A stretch of 64,000 bases of DNA from Methylobacillus flagellatus_A (GTDB lineage: Bacteria > Pseudomonadota > Gammaproteobacteria > Burkholderiales > Methylophilaceae): assembly GCF_031344055.1 (NCBI RefSeq), contig NZ_JADBEN010000003.1. One strand, written 5' to 3'. The notes under the pieces were generated by a model. That model did no database searches. It was not told the DNA's origin and saw only the letters and a program-made list of their open reading frames with translations. How positions within the stretch are numbered: position 1 is the stretch's first letter; every line of letters starts with the position of its first letter. This document shows, piece after piece, positions 55,174 through 63,970 of the stretch. The position numbers and the translations under genes are program-made.

Positions 55174-55800
55174 CTAGCGCTTGACCTCGAAACTCAATGT
55201 CGCAGTATGCCGTACATCGTCGTACTTGGTGCCCTGGTAGGTCATGCTGCCGTTGACGCGCGCGGTGACTTCGAGGATATAGATGCCCGCGAACGGGGTG
55301 GTGAGCGTCACGGTGCCGTCTTCCGACGGCTTCAAGGTGCGGATCCAGCCCTCGCTGGTGCTCACGTTGACCTGCGAGGCCGCGATCGCGTTTCCCTTCC
55401 ATACCAGCTTGAAGGTATTGCCGCCGGCCTCGGTCGGCACCAGCTCGAGGTCGTTCACGGCCTTGGTTTCACCGCGCCCGAACTTTGCCTGGTAGAAATG
55501 CAGCACCTTGTCCTGGCCCACCGCTTGCGCCGTCAGCCGGATATCGCCGCCGGCCGGTGCCGTCACCTGCACGCGGTCGGCTGCAACCTTGGTTGCCAGC
55601 TCCTTGCCGTCAGCCAGCAATCCCCGAACGGCGCTCAAGCCGGCAGGATCGAGCCGCGAAGACTCGTAAAGCCCCAGGTAGGCCTTCGCGCCGCCTTCGT
55701 CCGGTTCCAGCCAGAGGTAGTTTGCACCTGCGCTGAAGCTCGCAAGCAATGCCGTTGCGGCGATGGCCCAGCGGGCGGCCAAGGATTGTCGTGTTCTCAT
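55174..55800 (-). CDS. DUF4198 periplasmic protein
   Basis: A 208-residue protein with a signal peptide ending SFSAGANYLW, then a repeat-like beta-rich domain of the DUF4198 family, which includes periplasmic nickel/cobalt-related and iron-linked proteins. Short beta motifs such as VQVTAPAGGDIRLTAQ and a C-terminal DVRHTATLSFEVKR are visible. It is the first gene of the DUF4198-macA-macB-tolC-like operon, 47 bases after the promoter-like block at 55847-55882. Confidence 0.75.
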   Translation of the reverse strand: MRTRQSLAARWAIAATALLASFSAGANYLWLEPDEGGAKAYLGLYESSRLDPAGLSAVRGLLADGKELATKVAADRVQVTAPAGGDIRLTAQAVGQDKVLHFYQAKFGRGETKAVNDLELVPTEAGGNTFKLVWKGNAIAASQVNVSTSEGWIRTLKPSEDGTVTLTTPFAGIYILEVTARVNGSMTYQGTKYDDVRHTATLSFEVKR

Positions 55801-55846
55801 GTGTTTTCCATTCTCGTTATAGCGTGAGTAAAAATTGCGCTCTCAC

Positions 55847-55900
55847 TAGTAATGACACGCGAGAATGAAAAAAGGACACCCCTGCACAGAAAATTTCATA
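55847..55900 (-). promoter_or_regulatory. FecI-type promoter-like block in front of the DUF4198-macAB operon
   Basis: The 36 bases 55847-55882 match 34262-34297 except at three positions. Minus-strand TGTCC (with flanking GGGG) and GTCAT are 17 bases apart and an AAATTTT stretch lies about 11 bases upstream. It ends 47 bases before the ATG at 55800. Confidence 0.6.
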
Positions 55901-55984
55901 AAAATAGGCAGGCGCTACGTATTAAACGGCCAGAAAAAACGGGACATGAAGCCCCGATTTATACGCTTGGAATGGCTATTATCC

Positions 55985-56073
55985 AGAGCCGCCAGCAAAA
56001 CCCAGCGAAGCGATTCTGGCTAGGCGCTCTGCCGCAGACAGTACGATATGAAATGATCGTGAACAGGCTCTTA
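55985..56073 (+). repeat. Dispersed palindromic repeat, copy D (half copy)
   Basis: The left arm AGAGCCGCCAGCAAAACCC and the core CGATTCTGGCTAGGCGCTCTGCCGCAGACAGTAC match copy B, then the sequence departs (GATATGAAATGATCGTGAAC). It resumes with the outer end GGCTCTTAA. The terminal TTA (56071-56073) supplies the stop of the reductase gene. An internal deletion has removed the right arm. Confidence 0.7.
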
Positions 56074-57819
56074 ATAAACGTCGCGCAGGTAGCGCTTCTC
56101 GCGCTTGAGCTGGTTGACGTAGGCCGTCGCCCCTTCTGCATCCAGGCCGCCATGCTCGGCGACCACGTCGTGCAATGCCTGGTCCACATCCTTGGCCATG
56201 CGGCTGGCATCGCCGCAGACGTAGAAATGACCGCCGTCCTGCAGCCAGGCATACAGCTCCTTGCCGTTTTCCCTCATGCGGGTCTGCACGTATATCTTCT
56301 CGGCTTGGTCGCGCGAGAAGGCAAGGTCGAGGCGGTTGAGCACGCCGTCCTTCATCATGGCGGTGAGCTCGTCTTCATAGATGAAGTCGCTGGCGCGGGT
56401 CTGGTCGCCAAAGAACAGCCAGTTCTTGCCTGGTGCTTCAGACGCACGGCGCTCTTGCAGGAAAGCACGGAAAGGCGCGATGCCGGTGCCCGGGCCCACC
56501 ATGATCACGGGGGCATTCTTGTCTGCCGGCACACGGAAGGACTTGTTGGTGGTGAGGAAGATGCCGGCCTGGCCGCCTTCCGGCACGCGATCAGCCAAAT
56601 AGGTGGAGCATACGCCGCCACGAGGCCTGCCCCCGGAAACATACCGCACGCTCGCGACGGTGAGGTGGATGCGCTCGGGGTTCGCCAGCGAGCTGGAGGA
56701 AATCGAGTAGGCGCGATGCTGCAACGGTTTGAGCAGGCTGACGAATTCGTCCACGCTCAGGCTCAACGACGGGTTAAGCTGCAGCAGGTCGAGGATATCC
56801 TTGCCCCAGAGCCAGTTTTCCAGCGCCGCCTTGTCGCCGCTTTGCACGAGACGGCTCAGGTCTGCGTTGCCGGCGCGCTGCTCGACCGCCGCGATCAGTT
56901 CGCGCGACGGCGTGGATATCTCGAAGCCGCGCGTGAGCAATTCGGCCAGCGGCTGGTCGTGCTTGGCCACCGCGACATCCGCCTTGGCGTTCAGGCGCTC
57001 CAGGATCAGGCTCACGAGCTCGGGATTGTTTTCCGGCACCACGTTGAGCGCATCGCCGGCCTCGTAATGAATGCCGCTGTCGCCGAGGTCGAATTCGTAA
57101 TGGCGGATTTCCTTGCCTGAACCCTGGCCCGAGAGGCGGCGGTTCACTGCCAATGTGGAGGCATATGGATTCTTGCGGTTATAGGCGGATGCCGCGGGAG
57201 CGGAAGTGTCGGCAGCGGCAGGGGCTGCAGCGGCTTCGTCCGGGCCGCCCTCCACTTCCGCGAACAAGGGCAGGGCGGCCTCGATCCAGGCATTCGCCGG
57301 CTCTTCATAATCCACGTCGCAATCCACTCGCGCCAGCAGGCGCTTGGCGCCCAGCTGCTCCAGGCGGGTGTCCAGGTTCTTGCCAGCCTCGCAGAAACCG
57401 TCGTAACCGGTATCGCCAATCGCCAGCACGCCGAAGCTCATGTCTTCAAGCCGCTCGGCATGTTCGGATGACAACGCCTCCCAGAACAACTGGGCGTTGT
57501 CGGGCATTTCGCCTTCGCCGTAGGTGGAGGTGACGATCAATACCCGGCGCATGGCGCCGAGCTCTTCCAGCTCGACTTCGTCCAGCGCCTTCACGACGGG
57601 CTCCAGTCCATGCTGCTTGGCCGCGCTGGCAGCTGTGGCGGCCAGGCCCTCCGCATTGCCGGTTTGCGACCCGTAGAGAATGTAAATCGGCGGCTTGCCG
57701 CGCCCGCTGCCGCTATCGGTATTGAGCAGCCTGGTCTGCAGGCCGGCCATGAAGCCGGCAAGCCAGGCCTTCTGGTCTTGATTGAATGGTGAATCTTCAG
57801 GAATGTAAGGAATCTTCAT
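56071..57819 (-). CDS. CysJ-like diflavin reductase
   Basis: A 582-residue reductase with the order of CysJ and cytochrome P450 reductase: flavodoxin domain (about 45-190, ILYGSQTGNAEGLA and TSTYGEGEMPDNA), connecting domain, FAD site (RAYSISSSS), and NADP site (GPGTGIAPFRAFLQERR) with the C-terminal Tyr in LRDVY. It is a soluble electron carrier from NADPH to a partner. There is no cysI/sulfite reductase beside it. It lies 67 bases downstream of gltB on the same strand, so it may be expressed with glutamate synthase. ATG at 57819 is the start giving the usual MKIPYIPEDSPF. Confidence 0.85.
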   Translation of the reverse strand: MKIPYIPEDSPFNQDQKAWLAGFMAGLQTRLLNTDSGSGRGKPPIYILYGSQTGNAEGLAATAASAAKQHGLEPVVKALDEVELEELGAMRRVLIVTSTYGEGEMPDNAQLFWEALSSEHAERLEDMSFGVLAIGDTGYDGFCEAGKNLDTRLEQLGAKRLLARVDCDVDYEEPANAWIEAALPLFAEVEGGPDEAAAAPAAADTSAPAASAYNRKNPYASTLAVNRRLSGQGSGKEIRHYEFDLGDSGIHYEAGDALNVVPENNPELVSLILERLNAKADVAVAKHDQPLAELLTRGFEISTPSRELIAAVEQRAGNADLSRLVQSGDKAALENWLWGKDILDLLQLNPSLSLSVDEFVSLLKPLQHRAYSISSSSLANPERIHLTVASVRYVSGGRPRGGVCSTYLADRVPEGGQAGIFLTTNKSFRVPADKNAPVIMVGPGTGIAPFRAFLQERRASEAPGKNWLFFGDQTRASDFIYEDELTAMMKDGVLNRLDLAFSRDQAEKIYVQTRMRENGKELYAWLQDGGHFYVCGDASRMAKDVDQALHDVVAEHGGLDAEGATAYVNQLKREKRYLRDVY

Positions 57820-57886
57820 TATCTGGTCGTCAACAAATGCATGCCGTGCGCCAGGCACGGCATGGGGTCAAACTATTAGTATAGTC

Positions 57887-60800
57887 TTAATTGGATTTTA
57901 GCGTAGCCACGAGCTCTTGCATGGAAGCCTTGGCAAACAAGGCTTCCAGGCTGGGCAGTGCGCCAAGCTGGGTGCTGTTCTTCAAGCTCTGGTGGATGAT
58001 CCAGCCGTAAGTGCCCGGACTATCCATGGAGAAGATGTTGCGCAGGCTCAAGGCGGACTTGTAATCCCGCAGGCGCTTGTCCGCGATCAGCACGGCAAGC
58101 TCCTGGTCGTTATATCCGTCAATCGCCTCGCGCGCATAGCGCTGCAGTTTCTGCATCAGGAGGAAGTCCTCGGTCAGCAACAGGTTGCGCACCGCCTTTT
58201 GCACGGCGGGGTCGGCCACCGACTGCGCATTGGGCACCTTGGCCATGGCCACTTGCTGCGCCATGTTGAGCACGGTGTAGTTGTTCAGCAGTTCGAACAT
58301 TTCCTCGCTGTCCGCCTCGCCGTGGCCCGGCACCTTGCCGCCTACCACCGGCTTGCCGTCACGGTAAGCCAGCTTGAACTTGCGCACCTGGAACGCTGCC
58401 AGCGCGGAAGACAGCTCTTCGAGCAGCTCCTTGCGCGGCTTTGCCTTGAGGATTTCGTCGCTATCTTGGTAGAGCAACAGCGCGCGCGGCATCGCGAACA
58501 CGAAGTTCTGGCGCTCGGCTTCCCAGTTTTCCAGCAGCCATGCGGCGCGCTTGGAGCCGGTGGCTTCAAGATGCCATTGCAGCAATTGCCGGATGGCCTG
58601 GCTGTGTACGCGCGCCATCTCGGTATCGTCGGTGATATTGCCCAGCAATACGGAATCCGCAGCCACCTTGCCCGACAGCTCGCCGTAGGGATCGTACTGG
58701 TAGGCGAAGCCGCCGCTCATGCCGTTGCCGAAGCCCTTGCCGAACGCGCCAAGGTTGAGCACTGCGCCGTTGGTCATGTATTCGCAGGCAAAGTCGCCCA
58801 CGCCTTCCACCACGGCAGTCGTGCCGGAGTTACGTACGGCAAAACGGTCGCCGGCCTGGCCTTCGACAAACAGGCGGCCACCGGTTGCGCCGAACAGCGC
58901 GAAGTTGCCCACCAGCACGTTGCCTCCGGCCTGCTCGGAGCCGCCGCCCGGGGAAGTCACGATGATAACGCCGCCAGCTTGGCCCTTGCCCACGCCGTCG
59001 TTGCAGGTGCCGCTATGACGCAGCACCATGCCGTCGTTGCAGAAAGCGCCATAGGACTGGCCAGCGGAGCCGCTGGTAGTGATCTTGACGGTATCCGGCT
59101 TGAGGAAGCGGCGGCCGCGCTTGTCGGCGATTACGGCTGGCAGGCGCAACGCTTCTTCCGCGGTCAGCTCATGGTTGAGCAAGCGCTCGATATCGATCGC
59201 AAGCTGGCCGCCCACGGTCTTGTTGCAATTGTTCAGCCTGCGGCCCTCGCCAAGCTGGACTTCGAGCTGCTTGTCAGCAACGAGCGCCTGGCGCAGCACG
59301 TCGATGAAGGCGTCGTCGAGGGCGAAATCCTTCTCCATGTAGACAGGATTCTCGATCTTGACTTCAGGCACCACGGTCAGCATCGCACGCAGGTCGAGCT
59401 GGCCGACGCTGGCAGGATGATCCAGCAGTTGCAGCAGGTCGCTGCGACCACGCGCCTCGCGCAACGAGCGCAGGCCGATCGCGGCAAGAATCTCGCGGGT
59501 TTCGTGCGCCACGTTGATCAGGTATTGCGCCAATGCGCGCGGATCGCCGTCGAACACTTCGGCATTGGTGGTAAGGCCGGCAGGGCACTTGACGTTGCAG
59601 TTCTTCGCCATCACGCATTTCAGCATCATGAGGGCAGTGGTGCCGAACTCGAAGCTGTCGCCGCCCAGCATGGCGGACTTCACCACGTCGCTCGCGGTCT
59701 GGTGCGCGCCGGAGCAACGCAGGATCACCTTTTCGCGCAAGCCGTTGGCGCACAACGCCTGGTGCACCTCGGCAATGCCGATTTCGGCGGCGCGGCCGGT
59801 ATATTTCAGACTGGTCACGGCCGCCGCGCCGGTGCCGCCGGTATTGCCGGCGACATTGATGACGTCGGCGCCTGCCTTGGCCACGCCCACGGCGATCGTG
59901 CCGATGCCCTCGGAGGACACCAGCTTGACGATCACGCGCACGCGCGCCGCCTTGCAGTCATGGATCAGCTGCGCCAGATCCTCGATCGAATAGGTATCGT
60001 GGTGAGGAGGCGGAGAAACCAGCTCCACGCCCGGCGTGCCGCCGCGCGCGGCCGCGATTTCCACCGTCACCTTGGGCGCGGGCAACTGGCCGCCTTCGCC
60101 CGGCTTCGCGCCCTGGCCGATCTTGATTTCCAGCTCTTCCAGCATCGGGTCGGCGAGATAGCCCGCCCAGACGCCGAAACGGCCGGACGCGAGCTGTTTG
60201 ATGCGCGAAGCACGGATAGTTCCGTAGCGGGAAATATGTTCGCCGCCTTCGCCGGAATTGGACATGCCGCCCACCATGTTGGTGCCGTGCGCTACCGCCT
60301 CATGCGCGGGCGCCACCAACGCGCCGTGGCTCATTGCGCCGGAGGCGAAGCTGCGGGTGATTTCACTGGCGGGCTGCACCTCGGCCAAAGGCACGCTGGC
60401 AGGCGCGACACGCAGCAGCCTGAAGTAGTCCGCGGCCTTGCCGGTCGCCTCGACGGTCAGCACGCCGCTTTCCAGCCAGTGTCCGCTGATGGCCTTGCCG
60501 AAATGCGCCACCAGGGCTTGGCCCAGGGTGGACAAGCGCGAGATATCCCCGGCCAGCGGGCCGGTCAACTGCAGGCTGAAGCGGTCATTGCCCAATTCCT
60601 GCGCTTCGAGGCCGCGTACGGCAATGCTGTTGTTGCCCACGATGGCGTAGCGGGCCAATACCGCGCGGAACTCGTCCGAGGTCTTCAGGCCGCTCAGGTC
60701 CGCCGGGAACTCCAGCACGTCGCGCAGGGCGGACGGTCGCTTGGCGCGCTCTTCCGCCATCATGTGCGAAAAGCTGCGGTAGCTTTGGGTCACGCCGAAG

Positions 60801-63397
60801 TTGTCGATCTCTTCGGCGCTCAGGCGGTCGAAACTGCCGCTGAACGCCTCGCCCTTCTTGAAGGAGAACGCATCCTCGAGCTTGGACAAGGTCATCAGGC
60901 GCAGGAATTCGTCTTCCGCACGCTTTTCTTGCTTGTCGAAGTGGATCTTTTCTTCCGTCATCTCGACGAAACCGCGTACGGCAATGGTGCCGAAAGAATG
61001 GCCGGCACCCTCGGAGCGCTCCTTGAACAGGCCCAGCAACGGCACGCTGTTTTCATCGGTGACTGTTTGCGCTTCCTGGTGCCAGTCAACGACCATTTTC
61101 GCGATCGCGGCAAAATCGGCGCCGCCAACCGGCGTCTTCAGGTTGGGGAAGTATTTGCGCAATACCGGGTCATTGGTATTGAGGAAATTGGGCTCGAAGA
61201 ATTCGCCGCCGATGTAGCTCTCGACGGTACACAGGCCGACCTTGCCCATGGTCTTCATGAGCGCCTTTTCAGCCGCCTTGGCGTACTTCTTGAAGGCCTT
61301 GTCGGCATCTGCGCCGTATTTTTCCTCGGCACGCAGCTGCACGCCCAGCGGATAAACGGCAGAAGCGCCAAAGCCCAAGGCGGCGGCCACGTGGTGGGAT
61401 GACACGACCTGGCCGCTTTCAGCCACGATAGACACGTCCAGGCGCAAGCCTTCGTCGATCAGGCGCTGGTTGATGGCGGATACCACCAGCAGCAACGGCA
61501 TGGCGGCCTGGGTGGACGACACGTGGCGGTCTGAAATGACGGCAATGCCGCCTTCTTCGCGCGCAAATGCCACCACGGCATCCGCCAGCGCATCGATGCC
61601 TTGTTCCAGCGCCTTTTCGTTGGCAGCCGCATCGCCGGTGACAGGCGTATACAACGATTCGAAGCAGCGGTACGGCGTTTCCGCCTGCTCGCGCAGCTTG
61701 AGCATGTCGAGGTGGCTGAGGATAGGCGAGTCGATCACGATCTGCCTGCCTTTGCCTTTGTTCATATTGGGCTTGGCGCCCAGCGCGACGCGCAAGGTCA
61801 TCCCATCGGCTTCGCGGATGGAATCCAGCGGGGGATTGGTCACCTGCGCAAAACGTTGCGAGAAGTAGTGCGCCACGCCGCCTTCATGGTCGGTCAGCGC
61901 ATTGATGGCGTTGCCGTAACCCATGGCGGAGATCTTTTCCGCCCCGGTTGCCAGCATCGGGTCCATCATGAACTTGAAGCTTTCCTGGTTGTAGTAATAG
62001 GAAACGAAACGCTGGTACAGCGCCAGGTCGCCATGGTATCGCTGCGGGGAGCCCGCCACCTCGGCAGGCACTGCGGGAAGCTGCTTCAGCGTCGCACGCG
62101 CCTGCTCGAGCAAGGCAGGATAATCGCGCTTGGCAGCGAGCATTTCCAGGGTTTCCAGCGTGCCGCGGGAACGCTTCTCGTTGTGGTCGTAATACAGCAT
62201 GCCGCCAGCCTCGATGCGGCCGCGGCGCAATACGCTTTCCGGCGGGAAGTTGATCTGACCGGCTTCGGACATCACGCACAGGTACTCTTCGGTCTCGACA
62301 CTGCGCAACGGGCGCAAGCCCAGACGGTCCAGGCGCGCGCCGACCACGCTGCCGTTGCCGAAGATCAAGGCGGCAGGGCCGTCGTTCTTCTCTTCGTAGA
62401 GGGAGAAATACTCCAGCATCGCCTTGATACTCTCGGGCAAGGTAGGGTCGTTTTCCCAGGCCGGAGGCATCATGGAGACCACGGCCGTCACCAGGTCGAG
62501 GCCGTCGTCCATCAGGCGGCTGTTCAACGTCTGGTCCAGGCGCGAACTGTCGGACTGGCCCTTGGGGCGGAAAATCCTGCCATTTCGCGCCCGCGCCAAT
62601 GCGGCTTCGGCGATGCGGTTCTTGCGGTCGGTGTTCAACTCGCCGTTGTGCGCCATCATGCGGAACGGTTGCGCCATGCTGGGGTGCGGATCGGTATTGG
62701 TGGAGAACCGCGTGTGGAAATACATGGTATGCACGGCGTGATCCTCTTCCATGAGATCATGGAAGTAAGGAATCACTTCATTGGAATTCAGGCGGCCTTT
62801 GAGCACCTGGGTATGGGCGGACATCGATAACGGATAGAGCCCGCTCAAGGCGGCATCCGTATAAGCCTGCTCCTCGATCACGAGTAATGCCTGGTAGATG
62901 CGGCGATCGAACTCCTGCGCGTCGATATCGGCAGGGGCCGCAAACACCCATTGCTGGATGGGCAGCTGGTAGCGGATGGCGGCAGGACGGATGGCCTCAT
63001 TGTCCACCGGCACATCCCGCACCAGCAAGATATCGAAACCCTTCCCGGACAAGGCAGTGCGGATGATGTCGTCGGCACGGCAATACGCACCTTCGTCGCT
63101 TGGCAGGAAGAAGTTGCCGACGCCGAAGCGGCCGGCCTCAAGCGCCTGGCCGGTCAGCCTGCGGAAAAACGGCAGCGAGAGGTCGATGGAAACGCCAGCG
63201 CCATCGCCCACGCCCTCGGCAGACATGCCGCCGCGATGGGGGATCGTACACAAAGCCTCATGCCCCTTGACTAGTACGTCGTGCGTTTGCACCCCGTCCT
63301 TGCGGGTGATAAAGCCAACGCCACAGTTATCCTTTTCCAGGGAACTGTCATACAAGCCAAAAGTATTCTCGCTCTGCGGACCATTGAGTGCGCTCAT
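57887..63397 (-). CDS. gltB: Glutamate synthase large subunit (long form)
   Basis: A 1836-residue enzyme converting glutamine and 2-oxoglutarate to two glutamates. Seen in order: short propeptide and nucleophile Cys25 in DNCGVGFITRKDG (GATase type 2, about 25-420), central domain, FMN-binding synthase domain (GAMSHGALVAPAHEAVAHGTN; SGEGGEH; GQGAKPGEGGQLPAPKV; SPPPHHDTYSIEDLAQLI), and the gltB C-terminal alpha/beta-helix with repeated glycine turns (GGGSEQAGGNVLVGNFALFGATGG). The 3Fe-4S cysteines are C1261-x5-C1267-x3-C1271, one residue shorter than the usual x5-x4. It exceeds the usual 1500 residues by an insert near the domain boundary (~880-980) and a C-terminal extension (~1630-1836). ATG at 63397 has AGAGG. 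Confidence 0.9.
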   Translation of the reverse strand: MSALNGPQSENTFGLYDSSLEKDNCGVGFITRKDGVQTHDVLVKGHEALCTIPHRGGMSAEGVGDGAGVSIDLSLPFFRRLTGQALEAGRFGVGNFFLPSDEGAYCRADDIIRTALSGKGFDILLVRDVPVDNEAIRPAAIRYQLPIQQWVFAAPADIDAQEFDRRIYQALLVIEEQAYTDAALSGLYPLSMSAHTQVLKGRLNSNEVIPYFHDLMEEDHAVHTMYFHTRFSTNTDPHPSMAQPFRMMAHNGELNTDRKNRIAEAALARARNGRIFRPKGQSDSSRLDQTLNSRLMDDGLDLVTAVVSMMPPAWENDPTLPESIKAMLEYFSLYEEKNDGPAALIFGNGSVVGARLDRLGLRPLRSVETEEYLCVMSEAGQINFPPESVLRRGRIEAGGMLYYDHNEKRSRGTLETLEMLAAKRDYPALLEQARATLKQLPAVPAEVAGSPQRYHGDLALYQRFVSYYYNQESFKFMMDPMLATGAEKISAMGYGNAINALTDHEGGVAHYFSQRFAQVTNPPLDSIREADGMTLRVALGAKPNMNKGKGRQIVIDSPILSHLDMLKLREQAETPYRCFESLYTPVTGDAAANEKALEQGIDALADAVVAFAREEGGIAVISDRHVSSTQAAMPLLLVVSAINQRLIDEGLRLDVSIVAESGQVVSSHHVAAALGFGASAVYPLGVQLRAEEKYGADADKAFKKYAKAAEKALMKTMGKVGLCTVESYIGGEFFEPNFLNTNDPVLRKYFPNLKTPVGGADFAAIAKMVVDWHQEAQTVTDENSVPLLGLFKERSEGAGHSFGTIAVRGFVEMTEEKIHFDKQEKRAEDEFLRLMTLSKLEDAFSFKKGEAFSGSFDRLSAEEIDNFGVTQSYRSFSHMMAEERAKRPSALRDVLEFPADLSGLKTSDEFRAVLARYAIVGNNSIAVRGLEAQELGNDRFSLQLTGPLAGDISRLSTLGQALVAHFGKAISGHWLESGVLTVEATGKAADYFRLLRVAPASVPLAEVQPASEITRSFASGAMSHGALVAPAHEAVAHGTNMVGGMSNSGEGGEHISRYGTIRASRIKQLASGRFGVWAGYLADPMLEELEIKIGQGAKPGEGGQLPAPKVTVEIAAARGGTPGVELVSPPPHHDTYSIEDLAQLIHDCKAARVRVIVKLVSSEGIGTIAVGVAKAGADVINVAGNTGGTGAAAVTSLKYTGRAAEIGIAEVHQALCANGLREKVILRCSGAHQTASDVVKSAMLGGDSFEFGTTALMMLKCVMAKNCNVKCPAGLTTNAEVFDGDPRALAQYLINVAHETREILAAIGLRSLREARGRSDLLQLLDHPASVGQLDLRAMLTVVPEVKIENPVYMEKDFALDDAFIDVLRQALVADKQLEVQLGEGRRLNNCNKTVGGQLAIDIERLLNHELTAEEALRLPAVIADKRGRRFLKPDTVKITTSGSAGQSYGAFCNDGMVLRHSGTCNDGVGKGQAGGVIIVTSPGGGSEQAGGNVLVGNFALFGATGGRLFVEGQAGDRFAVRNSGTTAVVEGVGDFACEYMTNGAVLNLGAFGKGFGNGMSGGFAYQYDPYGELSGKVAADSVLLGNITDDTEMARVHSQAIRQLLQWHLEATGSKRAAWLLENWEAERQNFVFAMPRALLLYQDSDEILKAKPRKELLEELSSALAAFQVRKFKLAYRDGKPVVGGKVPGHGEADSEEMFELLNNYTVLNMAQQVAMAKVPNAQSVADPAVQKAVRNLLLTEDFLLMQKLQRYAREAIDGYNDQELAVLIADKRLRDYKSALSLRNIFSMDSPGTYGWIIHQSLKNSTQLGALPSLEALFAKASMQELVATLKSN

Positions 63398-63938
63398 GTA
63401 CCTCTCCAGCAAATTCATTAATATCTGATGCGGCTTTGTCATACCTGCACCACGGCATGGTATATTGTCCTGCTCGTGTGTTATTCCACACACCCCAACT
63501 TTCGCCGGGCTTATTTATAAGCAATTACCGTACCAAAATGAGCTGGCATCTCCCTATCAAATCCCGGTTTTCCTGCCCCGATGTATCCACTTTAAAAACA
63601 AGGGATTACATTATGCAGATCATGGCCTGCGCACTCCGAGGCGTTGTTGAGAACATTATCAAAAGCACCAAAAATGTGCGCATGCACATTTGAAGCACAT
63701 TTTTCGTGCGTATGGATGACGAAAAGGCAAGAAGCCAAGTCAAATATGGCAAATCTGCGAGATTGAAGGGTGGTAGCGGTAAACCGCAGCTCACTTGGCC
63801 GGAACACCGGACCAAAGACCGTATTACACTGATGAGCTGGGCGAATTCCCGATTTCAGGGGAAAAACGAAGAGAAATTTCCGACAAGCAGCGATATCCGG
63901 CTGCAGAAGATTCAGCACCAATAATGTGCATTAAGCTT
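63398..63938. other. gltB upstream region; no credible gene
   Basis: About 540 bases without a supported gene. A perfect 10-bp inverted repeat, AAAAATGTGC (63670-63679) with GCACATTTTT (63695-63704), lies near 270 bases before gltB, followed by CGTGCG. The short frames here (101, 72, 61 codons) start without ribosome sites and have no family similarity. Confidence 0.5.
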
Positions 63939-63970
63939 CACAGGAGCGGCATTATATTGCCGCTCCTGTG
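63939..63970. terminator. Strong hairpin, probable terminator of a gene beyond the window
   Basis: CACAGGAGCGGCA (63939-63951) pairs perfectly with TGCCGCTCCTGTG (63958-63970) over TTATAT, a 13-bp stem. T content after it is modest. It may end a minus-strand gene that lies past base 64000. Confidence 0.65.

Noticed and set aside
31123..55800. The iron region as a genomic island with attachment sites
   Set aside because: No integrase, flanking tRNA repeat or clear composition change was found; gene density and codon use look similar to the rest of the window.
57917..61402. 1161-codon open frame antisense to gltB
   Set aside because: It is an antisense shadow of gltB, an effect of codon bias in a GC-rich gene; it has no domain similarity and gltB itself is complete.
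63706..63924. 72-codon frame that ends just before the strong hairpin
   Set aside because: It starts at GTG without a clear ribosome site, is basic and low in hydrophobic residues; the hairpin could serve a gene beyond the window.
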